Assembly: GCF_024362405.1 (NCBI RefSeq) | Contig: NZ_CP101454.1 | Coordinates: 3,162,001-3,226,000, forward strand | DNA from: Halorarius litoreus | GTDB taxonomy: Archaea > Halobacteriota > Halobacteria > Halobacteriales > Haloarculaceae | DNA: 64,000 bases | Reading direction: 5' to 3' | Part shown: positions 1-8,809 of the stretch, in pieces | Position numbering within the stretch: position 1 is the first letter of the stretch | Layout of the letters: each line of letters starts with the position of its first letter | Position numbers and translations under genes: made by a program | The notes under the pieces: generated by a model | Seen by the model: only the letters and a program-made list of their open reading frames with translations | The model's database searches: none | What the model was told of the DNA's origin: nothing

Positions 1-348
1 CAGGAGTATCTCGCCGACGGCGCGTGGGCCGAGGCGTTCGACGAGTGGGCCGCCCACAGTGAACTCGACGAGGACCAGTGGCAGGTGGTCGCGGACCTGA
101 ACATGGTCCAGCAGTTCGATTTCTTCTGGGACGACTTCGCCGATCGCGTCGGCTACCACGCTCCCGGCATCCCCGAGGACTGGAAGGAACGAGACCTCCA
201 CCCCGAGCTGGATTCGTGGGCGACGGTCTCGGCGATCAACGCCGGGCTGACCGAACTCGGGCGGACGGTCTCGGACCTCCTGAAGGAGGAGTACATCGAG
301 TGGGAGAGCGCGTTCGAGGCGCCCGACGACCTCCCGGAGTTCGACTAA
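1..348 (+). CDS. Uncharacterised haloarchaeal protein, 3' part only
   Basis: The reading frame is open from the first base of the window, so this is the C-terminal 115 residues of a gene that starts upstream. It is acidic and rich in Trp and aromatic residues (for example QQFDFFWDDFADRVGYHAP), with no motif I can assign. It ends 30 nt before the HARP gene on the same strand, so the two could be co-transcribed. An internal GTG at 85 could be mistaken for a start, but the coding pattern continues upstream without a break. Function unknown. Confidence 0.7.
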   Translation, partial: QEYLADGAWAEAFDEWAAHSELDEDQWQVVADLNMVQQFDFFWDDFADRVGYHAPGIPEDWKERDLHPELDSWATVSAINAGLTELGRTVSDLLKEEYIEWESAFEAPDDLPEFD

Positions 349-378
349 CCTTATCCCGGCTCCCCCCGGAGAGCCAGT

Positions 379-1041
379 ATGGCGGCCCATCCGTTGCGCC
401 AGCGCTTCGTCCTCGACACCTCACTGTTCCTCACGGACGAGATCAGACACGGCGACGAATCGCTCGAAGCGGCGCTCGACCGACTCCTCGACCTCGTGGC
501 CGAGGCGAAACTCGAACTCGACATCTCCTGTTACGTTCCGCCGTCCATCTACGAGGAACTCCTCGGGATGCTCGATCGGCGCGACGTCGACGACGAACTG
601 GTCGGCCGGCTCAACACCTGGCTGATCAAGAAGAACCCCGCACGGTTCGAGGTGATGATTCCCGCCGAGATCGTCTACCGGTTCATCGACGAGATGTCGG
701 AGCGCGTGAACCGCGGGCTTCGCGTCTCCGAGAAGGCCGTCCGAAAGGCCGAGGACTCGCGAGACGAGGCCGACGCGGAGGGGATGAGCGAGGTCGACCG
801 GGTCATCTCGGACTTGCGAGACGAGTACCGGACGACGCTCCGACAGGGCGTGCTCGATTCGCGAGAGGACTTCGACCTGCTCATCCTCGCGCGCGAGCTG
901 GACGCCGGCGTGGTCACCGAGGATCAGGGCATTATCAACTGGGCGGAGGACTTCGGACTCCGGTACATGCGTGGACGGGACTTCCCGACGCTGCTCGACG
1001 AGTATCTGCAGGCGACGGTCGGCGACCGCTATCCGGAGTGA
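379..1041 (+). CDS. HARP-type RNA-free RNase P / RNA ligase partner protein (PIN domain)
   Basis: The 220-residue protein fits the UPF0278 / RNA-ligase-partner family, the archaeal relatives of Aquifex HARP, a protein-only RNase P that removes tRNA 5' leaders. An N-terminal acidic motif ([13 protein letters not shown], from about residue 11) and a C-terminal cluster ([19 protein letters not shown]) supply the aspartates expected of the metal-binding PIN-like site. A helical insertion rich in Glu and Arg lies between them, as in HARP. The ATG at 379 has a TATA-like ccttatccc about 28 nt upstream. In Haloferax, HARP homologues were reported not to be the main RNase P, so its role here may be auxiliary. 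Confidence 0.85.
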   Translation: MAAHPLRQRFVLDTSLFLTDEIRHGDESLEAALDRLLDLVAEAKLELDISCYVPPSIYEELLGMLDRRDVDDELVGRLNTWLIKKNPARFEVMIPAEIVYRFIDEMSERVNRGLRVSEKAVRKAEDSRDEADAEGMSEVDRVISDLRDEYRTTLRQGVLDSREDFDLLILARELDAGVVTEDQGIINWAEDFGLRYMRGRDFPTLLDEYLQATVGDRYPE

Positions 1042-1559
1042 GACGCCACTAGCGATTGTAGAATACCAGGACCCGGGTGCCACGGATTGGACCCGGACGG
1101 GAGACGTTTTCCACAGCCCGTACGGCTCTTCCGACGTCAGCTGTCTCGTCGGTTTCCCGAAACACAGTCACCCGCGTTCCGGTAGTTGGCCTTCGTACCG
1201 CACCGTCCGGACGGTCCGGCGGTGGGCTGTTGCGGTTCTCCTTCGGGACTTCGACCTTGTCACCCTGTTACGGACGCTTTGGTTGTAGCCCCCAACCGCT
1301 CGGTCACGAGCGCCGTCCGTTCCGCGTCGACGACAGGCCTCTCACCCGCTCGTTCGACGCAGCCAGTCTGTTGCGCCTGGCACCGGTCGGCTCCGGGTTT
1401 TCCATCCACAATACGTGGACATTCCCGGTCGCTTCCGTTTGGTCGTCCGGTGAGTCCCCGCGACTCCCGGTCGGCAACACTACGATACGTCGGACGATAT
1501 AATAAATGCTTTGGTATGTGGTACCGATTGCCACGACTCGCGCGTACCCCCCGGAAAAC
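1042..1559. other. 518-bp gap without a recognisable gene
   Basis: No frame in this stretch has convincing haloarchaeal coding character, and no tRNA T-loop or conserved structural RNA was recognised. The right end (about 1,495-1,520) turns AT-rich, with overlapping TATA-like sequence (gatataataaatgc). That could be a promoter or terminator region for the small zinc protein on the other strand. It may hold a decayed gene or an RNA that I cannot identify. Confidence 0.4.
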
Positions 1560-1694
1560 TCACTCCCGGGCTATGGCGATGTTCTTCACCGCGCCGTCGC
1601 ACTCGGGGCAGTTCGCCTGGTGGCTCTCGGACTGGACGCGGTGGCCGCAGTCGTAACACTCATACAGGGCATCGGTCGGGTCGTACGGGTTCAA
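1560..1694 (-). CDS. Small rubrerythrin-like zinc-ribbon protein
   Basis: The frame encodes about 44 residues with two CxxC pairs: YECYDCGHRVQ and ANCPECDGAVK, ending NIAIARE. This matches the widespread haloarchaeal rubrerythrin-like zinc-ribbon family (probably DUF7129). A single zinc ion is expected to be bound by the four cysteines; the role is unknown. The only in-frame start is a TTG at 1,694, giving LNPYDPTDAL at the N-terminus. An ATG-CAT-ATG just upstream is in a different frame, so the start is uncertain and a one-base change near 1,700 is possible. Confidence 0.6.
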   Translation of the reverse strand: MNPYDPTDALYECYDCGHRVQSESHQANCPECDGAVKNIAIARE

Positions 1695-1812
1695 CTCGCA
1701 TATGCATGTGTGGCTGCCTCTCGGGCAAAAGAATTTGTCTATGTCTTCATTGACGCGATTAAGGCCCTAGAATTGGTAATGGATGGCCGAAATTAGGTGG
1801 ACGAACATCCAG

Positions 1813-2370
1813 TTATTCGGTGGTCGCGGAGAGAACGAACGTCTCGCGTCGTTCTTCGACGCGTGTCACGGTGAACCCTGCCTCCTCGAACGTGGTCGCT
1901 GCGTCGGCCGCAGCGAACCGCTCGGTCGTCGGTGGGCCGGTCTCCCCGCGCCCGTTGGCCGACCAGTCTGCGATACCCACGCGGCCGTCCGGTCGGAGGA
2001 CGCGTCGGAGTTCCGCGAGTGCATCGGGCGACGCGAACTCGTGGTAGGTGAACGTCGAGACGACGGCGTCGACCGCGCCGTCGTCGAGCGGGAGGTCACC
2101 GGCCTCGGCAGTCACCAGCTCGACGTTCGCCGGAACGCCCTTCGCTCGATAGTGGTCGTGCATCGCCTCCTGGACGTCGACGGCGTAGACGTGCGCGACG
2201 TACGGCGCGAGTTCGTCCGTGTAGAACCCGGTCCCGCTCCCGATCTCGGCGACGACCTGTTTCTCGTTCGCGTCGAACAGCGCGAGCAACTCGTCGACAG
2301 AGCAGTACGCGAACCGGGTCGGGTCGTCGAGTGCGTCGGCCCGGTCGCTGTCGAACGTGTGAAAGCCCAT
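1813..2370 (-). CDS. Class I SAM-dependent methyltransferase
   Basis: The protein has 185 residues and a UbiE/Methyltransf_11-like Rossmann fold. Motif I is VAEIGSGTGFYTDELA (about residues 39-54), followed by YAVDVQEAM as the acidic ribose-binding strand, then LPLDDGAVDAVVSTFTYHEF and LRRVLRPDGRVGIADW for the post-motifs. It is short, with no extra substrate domain, so the methyl acceptor (small molecule, quinone or protein) cannot be told. It starts 37 nt downstream of the YbhB/YbcL-like lipoprotein gene on the same strand and may be its operon partner. Confidence 0.85.
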   Translation of the reverse strand: MGFHTFDSDRADALDDPTRFAYCSVDELLALFDANEKQVVAEIGSGTGFYTDELAPYVAHVYAVDVQEAMHDHYRAKGVPANVELVTAEAGDLPLDDGAVDAVVSTFTYHEFASPDALAELRRVLRPDGRVGIADWSANGRGETGPPTTERFAAADAATTFEEAGFTVTRVEERRETFVLSATTE

Positions 2371-2407
2371 ATCTCCGAGACGAGCGCCGACCCGATAGCT
2401 CCCCCGG

Positions 2408-2980
2408 TCACTCCGTGGCTCGTCGATACGTCGCTTTCGTCAGTTGGCTGGCCAGCGTCGCCGTCTCCAGCTCCTCGCGAATCGCGTCGCGCGGTGCCCC
2501 CGGCTCCAGGTCCAGCGGCCGACGAAGCGCGTACAGCGTGAACCAGTGTTCGAAATCGTCACCGGGCGGGGGACACACCGGGAGGTAGCCGATATCGCCG
2601 CGGGCGTTCCGGCCCTGTGCCGCGCCATCGAGTGACTCCACCCGGGGCTCCGGTGGCACGTTCGCTGGTATCTCGGTCGTCTCGGGTGGAATGTCCCACA
2701 TGGTCCAGAGCGTCTGCTGGGAGGCGACGTCGTCTGGATAGGTGAACACCAGCGCGATGGACTCGGTCGGTGGTGGGACGTTGGCGATCTCGACGCGGGG
2801 CGAGACGCCCTCGCCGTCGCAGGTGAGCCGTCGCGGAACCGTCCCGTCGGCGAGCGCCGGGACCGTGTACTGGAGCGCCTGTGGTGTCGGACTGCCGGAC
2901 GTGCCGACGTCGGTACAGCCGGCCACACCGCCGATCGACGCGGCACCGACCATGGAGAGCAGTCGCCGACGGCTGAACAT
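2408..2980 (-). CDS. YbhB/YbcL (Raf kinase inhibitor-like) lipoprotein
   Basis: The 190-residue protein belongs to the PEBP-related YbhB/YbcL family (TCDGEGVSPRVEIANVPP, ALVFTYPDD, FTLYALRRPLDL). I chose the ATG at 2,980 because it begins a Tat-type lipoprotein signal: SRRRLL at residues 3-8, a short hydrophobic stretch and the lipobox VAGC with Cys22. The upstream in-frame extension lacks coding character. Haloarchaeal proteins of this kind are exported folded and lipid-anchored outside the membrane. PEBP proteins bind phosphate or phospholipid-like anions; the ligand here is unknown. Confidence 0.85.
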   Translation of the reverse strand: MFSRRRLLSMVGAASIGGVAGCTDVGTSGSPTPQALQYTVPALADGTVPRRLTCDGEGVSPRVEIANVPPPTESIALVFTYPDDVASQQTLWTMWDIPPETTEIPANVPPEPRVESLDGAAQGRNARGDIGYLPVCPPPGDDFEHWFTLYALRRPLDLEPGAPRDAIREELETATLASQLTKATYRRATE

Positions 2981-3076
2981 CGACTCCGGGTAGGGGTGCC
3001 CGGCGTAAAGGCGTCCCGAAGCCGGTCGGTGACGAGGCCGCAGGGTTGATGCCGTCCACCCACGTCTGCTCCCTGT

Positions 3077-3265
3077 ATGAGCGTGGAAATCGTCCCCCCA
3101 TCGGAACGGAGCTGTGAACGGTGCACGCGACAGGACGTCTGGGACGAGACGACCGAGAACTGGGTCATCGCGACGGTCGACGGCGAGCGACAGGTCGGCA
3201 ACTCCCACTGTATCCACGAGTGGGACATCAACGGTCGCTACAATCCCGTCCGCGAGACGGCCTGA
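3077..3265 (+). CDS. HEWD family small protein
   Basis: This 62-residue protein carries the signature HEWD (NSHCIHEWDINGRYNPV) that names a haloarchaeal family, plus a possible zinc-binding CERC near residues 13-16. Its function is not known. It diverges from the YbhB/YbcL lipoprotein gene across 96 bp. Its stop codon overlaps the start of cutA by one base, so the two are translationally coupled. Confidence 0.8.
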   Translation: MSVEIVPPSERSCERCTRQDVWDETTENWVIATVDGERQVGNSHCIHEWDINGRYNPVRETA

Positions 3266-3567
3266 TGCCGACCGCGTACATCACCGCCCCGCCCGAGGCG
3301 GCCGCCGACCTCGCCGAGCGACTGGTCGAGGAACAGTTGGCCGCGTGTGTGAACCGCCTCGCCTGCGAGTCGACGTACCGCTGGGAGGGCGAGGTCGTCC
3401 ACGACGACGAGGTCGTCCTGCTGGCGAAGACGACCGCCGAGCGCTACCCCGACCTCGAAGCCCGCGTCGAGGAACTGCATCCGTACGAGGTGCCCTGTAT
3501 CGAGCGGTTCGACGAGGCTGCGATGCTCGAATCGTTCGCAGGGTGGCGCGACGAGAGCGTTCGATAG
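3265..3567 (+). CDS. cutA: CutA divalent-ion tolerance protein
   Basis: The 100 residues fit CutA1: MPTAYITAPPEAAADLAERL, LAACVNRL, STYRWEGEVVHDDEVVLLAKT and the C-terminal LHPYEVPCIERFDE. CutA is a small cytoplasmic trimer linked to copper or divalent metal tolerance, and related in fold to PII proteins. The ATG at 3,265 overlaps the preceding HEWD stop (TGATG), which decides the start and argues for coupled translation. Confidence 0.93.
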   Translation: MPTAYITAPPEAAADLAERLVEEQLAACVNRLACESTYRWEGEVVHDDEVVLLAKTTAERYPDLEARVEELHPYEVPCIERFDEAAMLESFAGWRDESVR

Positions 3568-3576
3568 CTCGCCGAC

Positions 3577-4710
3577 TCAGAGGCCGAGCGTCGGAACGAT
3601 GTTCTGTGTGACGAGCCCGGCGATATCCAGGAGTGCGATGAGCAGCGTCGACAGCACGATGGCAACCGCCGGCGGGTCGAGATGCGTGTCGGCGTGTGCG
3701 TAGAGGACGCGCTGTGCGAGTTCGCCGAACAGTCCCGAGACGGCACCCATGACCCCGCCCGCGACGACCGCAAGATGGAGCGTCACCGCGATTTCGACCT
3801 CTTCGGGCGTGACGCCGTTCTGCAGGAGTGCAGGGTCGGCCGCCCCAACGAGGGCGATGACGAGGACGCCGGCCGGCAGCGCCATGTGGTGCGTGACGGG
3901 GAACTTCTCCATCCGGAGGCTGAGGAACACGAGCGTCGCCGCGGTGAGGCCGAACGCGAGGAACGGCGAGCCGGTGGCGTAGGTGACGAACGCGGCGAAC
4001 ACCCCGACGACGAACCCGAGCAGGGTGACGCTCGCCCATCGATACTGATGGGGGAGCCACGGCTCGACGACGAATCGGGCGTCGGTCTGGGATGGTTCCG
4101 TGGTGGCTCTGGACTCGGCCTCGGTGGTGCCGCCGTCGGTTCGCATCGCGCGGCGCTCGCCACGCTCGAACGGGCTCATGTCGAGCAGGCCACCGCGGAT
4201 GGCGCCGAGCAGCGGGTAGCCGAACGCGATGCGGTGCAGGAACGCCGAGACGACGATGGACGCGAAGATGGGGTCCCACGGGAGTGCGAACGCGACCGAC
4301 CCCTGTGCCAGCGCGGCCCCGACGACGCCGAAGACCCCGCCGACGAGCAGCACGTCCGGTTTCGCCCCCAGCGAGTAGGTGACGTGTTTCGCCTCGTGAT
4401 ACGCGAAGTCGGTGTCGACGTAGCCCTGTCGGGCGGCGTACGCGGCCGCCGCGACGCCCCCGCCGAGCGCGACGTGCGGCCCGACACCGGTTCCCAGCCC
4501 GATTGACGCCGTGATGCCAGTCGCGCCGAGTGCTGCCGGGTCGATGGGGGCTGCGGCGGCGATGGACGCTCGGGTGAGCTTGGCGACCTCACCGACGACG
4601 ACGACGAACCCGGCGACGCTGAGCGCCGGATAGCCACCGAGAGACGCACCGAGGGCTCCGCCGGCGAACGCGATTAGCGCGAGCGCAAAGAGGCTCGTGA
4701 GCTCTACCAC
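3577..4710 (-). CDS. Multi-pass integral membrane protein of unknown function
   Basis: The 377-residue protein has about nine or ten hydrophobic segments. An N-terminal block is rich in Gly/Ala (GGALGASLGGYPALSVAGF). A cytoplasmic-looking, Glu/Thr-rich loop near residues 185-215 separates it from a second membrane block. The Gly-rich repeated helices (GVGPHVALGGGVAAAAYAAR and GVMGAVSGLFGELAQRVLY) suggest an internal duplication. I recognise it only as a haloarchaeal conserved membrane protein. It is convergent with cutA (9 nt apart) and lies downstream of the PadR regulator gene. Confidence 0.75.
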   Translation of the reverse strand: MVELTSLFALALIAFAGGALGASLGGYPALSVAGFVVVVGEVAKLTRASIAAAAPIDPAALGATGITASIGLGTGVGPHVALGGGVAAAAYAARQGYVDTDFAYHEAKHVTYSLGAKPDVLLVGGVFGVVGAALAQGSVAFALPWDPIFASIVVSAFLHRIAFGYPLLGAIRGGLLDMSPFERGERRAMRTDGGTTEAESRATTEPSQTDARFVVEPWLPHQYRWASVTLLGFVVGVFAAFVTYATGSPFLAFGLTAATLVFLSLRMEKFPVTHHMALPAGVLVIALVGAADPALLQNGVTPEEVEIAVTLHLAVVAGGVMGAVSGLFGELAQRVLYAHADTHLDPPAVAIVLSTLLIALLDIAGLVTQNIVPTLGL

Positions 4711-4792
4711 GGGGTACCAACTCCGGTAGCGTGAGACATCTCTGTGGAGTCATGCCCACAGCGGGATAATAAGTCCTCAGGAGGGAGCCCGA

Positions 4793-5284
4793 CTACAGCT
4801 CGTCGAGCGCGGCCTTGAAGAAGAAGCCGAGCGCGAGATGCTGGCGCATGGCGGCCTCGACGTGTTCACGGCTCTGTGCCGGATCGTCGATGCGGTACTC
4901 CTTCGTGCGAACGAGCTCCTGCACCTCGAGGACGCCCTCCTCCTCGAGCTCGTGGAGTCGCGGGTACACCGTCCCCGGGCTGAGGTCCGCCCCGAACACG
5001 CGTTCGAGGTCCTCCATCAGTCCCTTCCCGTGCGTCTGGCTGTCGCGGAGTGCGACCAGCATCAGCAGGATCTCGTTCAGATTCGCCTTCACCGTCGCCT
5101 CGTTGAACTCGAACTCGTCGTCGAAGAGCGCGTCGAGTACCGTCTCGAGGACGATCTCGGCGCGCTGCTCGACGGCATCGCCGTCAGCCCCCAGTCCCCC
5201 GACCATCTCCTGGTAGAGACGACCGACAGAGACGCTGCTGTCTTCGCTGTCGGTCAATTTAGTTTCGTCAACGTTCGAGGCCAT
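4793..5284 (-). CDS. PadR family transcriptional regulator
   Basis: The C-terminal half (about residues 68-155) is a PadR winged helix: NEILLMLVALRDSQTHGKGL, DLSPGTVYPRLHELEEEGVL and RTKEYRIDD. The N-terminal 65 residues are an acidic extension. Haloarchaeal RosR, a regulator of the oxidative-stress response, is a PadR-like protein, but I cannot say this is its orthologue. On the coding strand a TATA-like catttatgt lies about 30 nt upstream of the ATG, and a purine-rich gaggaggt abuts the start codon. The target is unknown; the membrane-protein gene 82 nt downstream is one candidate. Confidence 0.85.
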   Translation of the reverse strand: MASNVDETKLTDSEDSSVSVGRLYQEMVGGLGADGDAVEQRAEIVLETVLDALFDDEFEFNEATVKANLNEILLMLVALRDSQTHGKGLMEDLERVFGADLSPGTVYPRLHELEEEGVLEVQELVRTKEYRIDDPAQSREHVEAAMRQHLALGFFFKAALDEL

Positions 5285-5660
5285 ACCTCCTCATTGAGTA
5301 GCACCTACATAAATGTTCGACACGGCTATCAACGAATGAGAAAGCTCTTGCTACTCGGGTCACGCCGACGGGCGACGACGGACGATTCGGCCCCGGACGG
5401 AGTCACCTCGGTGGCGGTGTGTCGAGCGCGATGGCCGGCTGCCGGTAGTCTATTCGAACCGATAGCCTGTGCGCCGATATCGTGGGTCCAGCGCGCCGAC
5501 TGACGAGCGAATCACCGGGACCGCCCACCCGTTGCATCGACCGAGAGTTCCGACCGACGTATTATCTCTGTTCTCGCGGAATCGTACGGTGAGTCGTTCA
5601 GTTTCACTTTCACCGTGCACTAGGCCGGGCTTAACAACCCACGCAGGAGCACCCGCAGGT
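5285..5660. other. 376-bp divergent intergenic region
   Basis: This gap separates the PadR regulator gene (minus) from a 73-residue acidic protein gene (plus). I see the PadR promoter (catttatgt on the minus strand, near 5,309-5,317) and a weak box gggcttaac about 30 nt before the plus-strand ATG at 5,661. No further ORF of convincing character or structured RNA was recognised in between. Confidence 0.4.
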
Positions 5661-5882
5661 ATGAGTGCCGGCATCGACACCGTGCGAACCGACGAGCCAA
5701 CCGACCGAGCGACCACCGAGCAGAACGCACCGGACGAGGACTCCCCCGACCGGAAAGCCCTCGAGGTCTCCGACCTCCCGCCCGAACGGGTGACGGCGTA
5801 CGCCCGTGCGACTGCCGACGAGGGGCACCCCGAACTCTACTTCGAACGGAAGGGCGGGCGCACGTACCTCGTCGCCCGGTAA
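5661..5882 (+). CDS. Small acidic protein of unknown function
   Basis: This 73-residue protein has an unstructured acidic N-terminus and a compact C-terminal half ending FERKGGRTYLVAR, which looks like a small beta unit. The ATG at 5,661 was chosen because upstream codons lack haloarchaeal amino-acid bias. I cannot assign a family. It stands alone ahead of the reductase gene, 83 nt further on. Confidence 0.6.
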   Translation: MSAGIDTVRTDEPTDRATTEQNAPDEDSPDRKALEVSDLPPERVTAYARATADEGHPELYFERKGGRTYLVAR

Positions 5883-5965
5883 CCCCTCCGCGTCCCGTCG
5901 TTGGCCAGTGCCCATGGCTTGCCGGACGCCCAGCGCTTTTGCCACACTCGACCGACGACCCGGAC

Positions 5966-7030
5966 ATGACGTTCCTCGTCTACGGCGCGTACGGCTACAC
6001 CGGTGAACTCGTCGCTCGCGAAGCCGTCGCCCGCGATCTCGACCCCGTGCTCGGTGGTCGCCGTCCTGCCCCGCTCGACGACCTCGCGTCGGAACTCGAC
6101 TGCGACCGCCGTGCGTTCGACGTCGCGGACGCGACCGCGAACCTCGGCGACGTCGATTGCGTGCTCAACTGTGCCGGCCCGTTCGTCGAAACCGCTGCGC
6201 CCATGGTCGACGCCTGTCTCGCCACCGGGACGGACTATCTCGACGTGACCGGCGAGATCGAGGTGTTCGAGGCGCTCGCGGCTCGTGACGACGAGGCGTC
6301 GGCCGCCGACGTAACGCTCCTTCCCGGCGTGGGGTTCGACGTCGTCCCCACCGACTGTCTCGCCGCCCACCTCGCGGAGCGACTTCCGGAGGCGACGCAC
6401 CTTCGACTGGGGTTCGACGCGCTCGGCTCCGTCTCGCCGGGGACAGCAGCTACGGCCGTCGACTCGCTGGGTGAGGGCGGTGCGGTCCGCCGTAACGGCC
6501 GCATCGAGTCGGTCCCGTCGGCGTGGAAGTCGCGCCGCATCGACTTCGGTACCGGTGCCCGGACAGCCGTGACGATTCCCTGGGGCGACGTCTCGACCGC
6601 CTACTACACGACGGGCATCGGCAACATCGGGGTGTACGTCGGGATGCCCCCCGGCGTGGTCACCGCGCTCCGCGCCTCCCGACCACTCGAACCGCTGCTG
6701 TCGCTCCCGCTCGTGAAGCGCCCGCTCCAGTCGCTCGTTCGCCTCACCGCGTCCGGCCCGGATGAGCGCGAACGCGAACGCACCGACTGCCGGGTCTGGG
6801 GCGAGGCGCGGGTCGTCTCCGAGCAGGGCATCGAGCGCCGCGCCGTCTCGCGGCTGCGCACCCCGAACACCTACGCGCTCACCGTCGACTCGGCGCTCGC
6901 CGCCGTCGACCGCACGCTCGACGGGCAGGCGCCTGCGGGGTTCACCACGCCGGCGGGGGCGTTCGGCGCCGACTTCGTCTTCGACGTCGAGGGCTGTGAC
7001 GACTTCGCGGACGACCCGATCACGCCGTGA
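5966..7030 (+). CDS. Saccharopine dehydrogenase-like / trans-acting enoyl reductase family oxidoreductase
   Basis: The 354-residue protein starts with a dinucleotide-binding turn, LVYGAYGYTGELVAREA, followed by VLGGRRPAPLDDLA and VLNCAGPFVETAAPMVDACL. This pattern is typical of the saccharopine dehydrogenase NADP-binding family that includes mycobacterial trans-acting enoyl reductases. The family reduces varied substrates, in some cases polyprenyl or polyketide chains; the substrate here is unknown. I chose the ATG at 5,966 because the Rossmann motif begins at once. Its stop overlaps the GTG start of the MFS gene by four bases. Confidence 0.85.
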   Translation: MTFLVYGAYGYTGELVAREAVARDLDPVLGGRRPAPLDDLASELDCDRRAFDVADATANLGDVDCVLNCAGPFVETAAPMVDACLATGTDYLDVTGEIEVFEALAARDDEASAADVTLLPGVGFDVVPTDCLAAHLAERLPEATHLRLGFDALGSVSPGTAATAVDSLGEGGAVRRNGRIESVPSAWKSRRIDFGTGARTAVTIPWGDVSTAYYTTGIGNIGVYVGMPPGVVTALRASRPLEPLLSLPLVKRPLQSLVRLTASGPDERERERTDCRVWGEARVVSEQGIERRAVSRLRTPNTYALTVDSALAAVDRTLDGQAPAGFTTPAGAFGADFVFDVEGCDDFADDPITP

Positions 7031-8211
7031 GCGTGCCCGACCGAGTGCGGCCGGGCGCGGTCGGACTGCTGGCGCTCGGGAGCCTCGGCTACGCCGTGAT
7101 GACGCTCTCGTGGTTCTCGTTGCCGGCGTACCTGCCGACCATCACGGCCGACCTCGGGCTCACGGAGACTCAGGCCGGGGCGCTGGCGGGTGCGGTTCCA
7201 CTCACGTACGTCCCGGTCGCACTGGTCTCCGGCCTCCTCGTCGACCGACTGGGCCACCGGCGAACGCTCGGCGGCGGACTCGTGTTCATCGGATTCGCTC
7301 ACCTCGGGCGGTCGTACGCGGAGGGGTTCCTGCCGATGCTCGCGCTCACCGTACTCCTGGGAGTCGGCGGCACCGGCGTCACCTTCGGCCTCCCGAAACT
7401 CGTCGCCGGGCTGTTTCCCTCGTCGCGAGTCGGCGTCGCCTCGACGGTCTACCTCCTCGGGTCGTACGCGGGGACGGCCGCCGCGTTCAGCCTCGCGCGC
7501 CCCGTCGTCGGGCCGATGCTCGGTGGCTGGCGACCACTCTTTCGACTCACTGGCCTTGCGGTTCTCGGGGTCGCACTCCTCTGGGCCCTCGCGGCCGTGA
7601 TGCTTGCCCGCGGGGAGTCCGCCACCGGTGGGACCGACTCACCAGTCGCCGCGCTCCGTGAGGTGTTCGCGTCGCAGCCGATGCGACTGCTGGTCGTCGT
7701 CGGCTTCGTCTACCTGCTCGTCGCCCACGGCCTGCAGGGGATGCTCCCGACGGTCCTCGACGCGCGTGGCGTCACCCCGGCCGCGGCCGCTCGCATCACC
7801 ACGCTGCTCGTCGTCGCACAGGTCGTCGGTGTGCTTGCCATCCCTGCGGCCTCGGACGCGGTCGGTCACCGCCGGGCCGCACTCGTCGGCAGCGTTGCCC
7901 TGTGTACCCTTGGCGTCGCCACGCTCACAGCAGGTGTCGCGACGCTCCTTCCAGTCCTGCTCGTGGGGCTCGGTCTCGGCGGCATTTCTCCGCTGATCCG
8001 CGCACTCCCGGCAGAAATCGAGGGCATCGGCGCGGAACGGACGGGCGTGGCGGTCGGTATGGTGTTCGCCGTCGGCGAGATCGGTGGCTTCCTCGGTCCG
8101 TTCGCAATCGGCGCGCTCGGTGACCTCACGGGCTCCTTTACCCCTGGGTTGGCGCTGCTCGGCGTCGGCACCCTCGCGGCGCTCGCCGCCGGCGCCGCCC
8201 TCGACGTTTAG
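7027..8211 (+). CDS. MFS transporter
   Basis: The 394-residue protein has about twelve hydrophobic segments in two halves. The family loop between helices 2 and 3 is LLVDRLGHRRTLGGG, and it repeats after helix 8 as AASDAVGHRRAALVG. Such proteins move small solutes across the membrane by proton or ion coupling. The start is a GTG at 7,027 overlapping the upstream stop (GTGA), implying translational coupling with the reductase. The substrate cannot be inferred. Confidence 0.88.
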   Translation: MSVPDRVRPGAVGLLALGSLGYAVMTLSWFSLPAYLPTITADLGLTETQAGALAGAVPLTYVPVALVSGLLVDRLGHRRTLGGGLVFIGFAHLGRSYAEGFLPMLALTVLLGVGGTGVTFGLPKLVAGLFPSSRVGVASTVYLLGSYAGTAAAFSLARPVVGPMLGGWRPLFRLTGLAVLGVALLWALAAVMLARGESATGGTDSPVAALREVFASQPMRLLVVVGFVYLLVAHGLQGMLPTVLDARGVTPAAAARITTLLVVAQVVGVLAIPAASDAVGHRRAALVGSVALCTLGVATLTAGVATLLPVLLVGLGLGGISPLIRALPAEIEGIGAERTGVAVGMVFAVGEIGGFLGPFAIGALGDLTGSFTPGLALLGVGTLAALAAGAALDV

Positions 8212-8711
8212 TCCAGCCGCTCGGAAGTGTCGCGGTGCTCGTTCGCCAACTGCACGTAGGTGTCACCGGCGTACGCCCACGGCGACTCCTCGAGTGTCTT
8301 CTTCACCTCGGCTGGGGTCCCCGCCACGAGCGTCTTCGGCGGAACCTCGGTGCCTTCGGTGACGAGCGAGTTCGCCCCGACCATCGCTCGCTCGCCGACC
8401 ACCGAGTGGTCCAGAACCGTCGCGGCCATCCCGACGAGCGCGCGCTCTTCGACCTCGGCGTGGTGGACGATGGCGTTGTGTCCGACCGTGGCGTACGGCC
8501 CGATGCGCGCCCCTTCGTGGAGCACTGCCCCGTCCTGAACGTTCGACCCTGCTTCGAGAACGATGGCGCCGTGATCCCCACGGAGCACGACGTTCGGCCA
8601 CACGGACGCGTCTTCGCCGATCTCGACCTCGCCGATGACGACGGCCGTCGGATCCACGTACGCGCTCTCGTGGACCTCGGGTTCCATGCCGTCGAACGAA
8701 CGGAGTACCAT
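8208..8711 (-). CDS. Gamma carbonic anhydrase family hexapeptide-repeat protein
   Basis: The 167 residues form a left-handed beta-helix of hexapeptide repeats (VVIGEVEIGEDASVWPNVVL, GARIGPYATVGHNAIVHH). Three histidines match the zinc ligands of gamma carbonic anhydrase: one in DGAVLHEG and two in GHNAIVH with the typical five-residue spacing. This keeps a Zn/Fe site and possible CO2 hydration activity, though many relatives (YrdA, PaaY, CaiE) have other or unproven roles. The ATG at 8,711 is preferred because the homologous region begins MVLRSFDG. Its stop overlaps the convergent MFS gene by four bases. Confidence 0.88.
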   Translation of the reverse strand: MVLRSFDGMEPEVHESAYVDPTAVVIGEVEIGEDASVWPNVVLRGDHGAIVLEAGSNVQDGAVLHEGARIGPYATVGHNAIVHHAEVEERALVGMAATVLDHSVVGERAMVGANSLVTEGTEVPPKTLVAGTPAEVKKTLEESPWAYAGDTYVQLANEHRDTSERLD

Positions 8712-8809
8712 GTGCCGACCTGCCGCCGTCGCGGTATAAACGCCACGCTCACCGACGCACACTCACTACTCACTCTCTACTCGACCTCCGTTCCCCACTC
8801 ACCCCCCGT

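Noticed and set aside
1042..1559. RNase P RNA, SRP RNA or tRNA in the first large gap
   Set aside because: I found none of the conserved core motifs (GAGGAAAGTCC-like, SRP helix 8 or a T-loop) on either strand.
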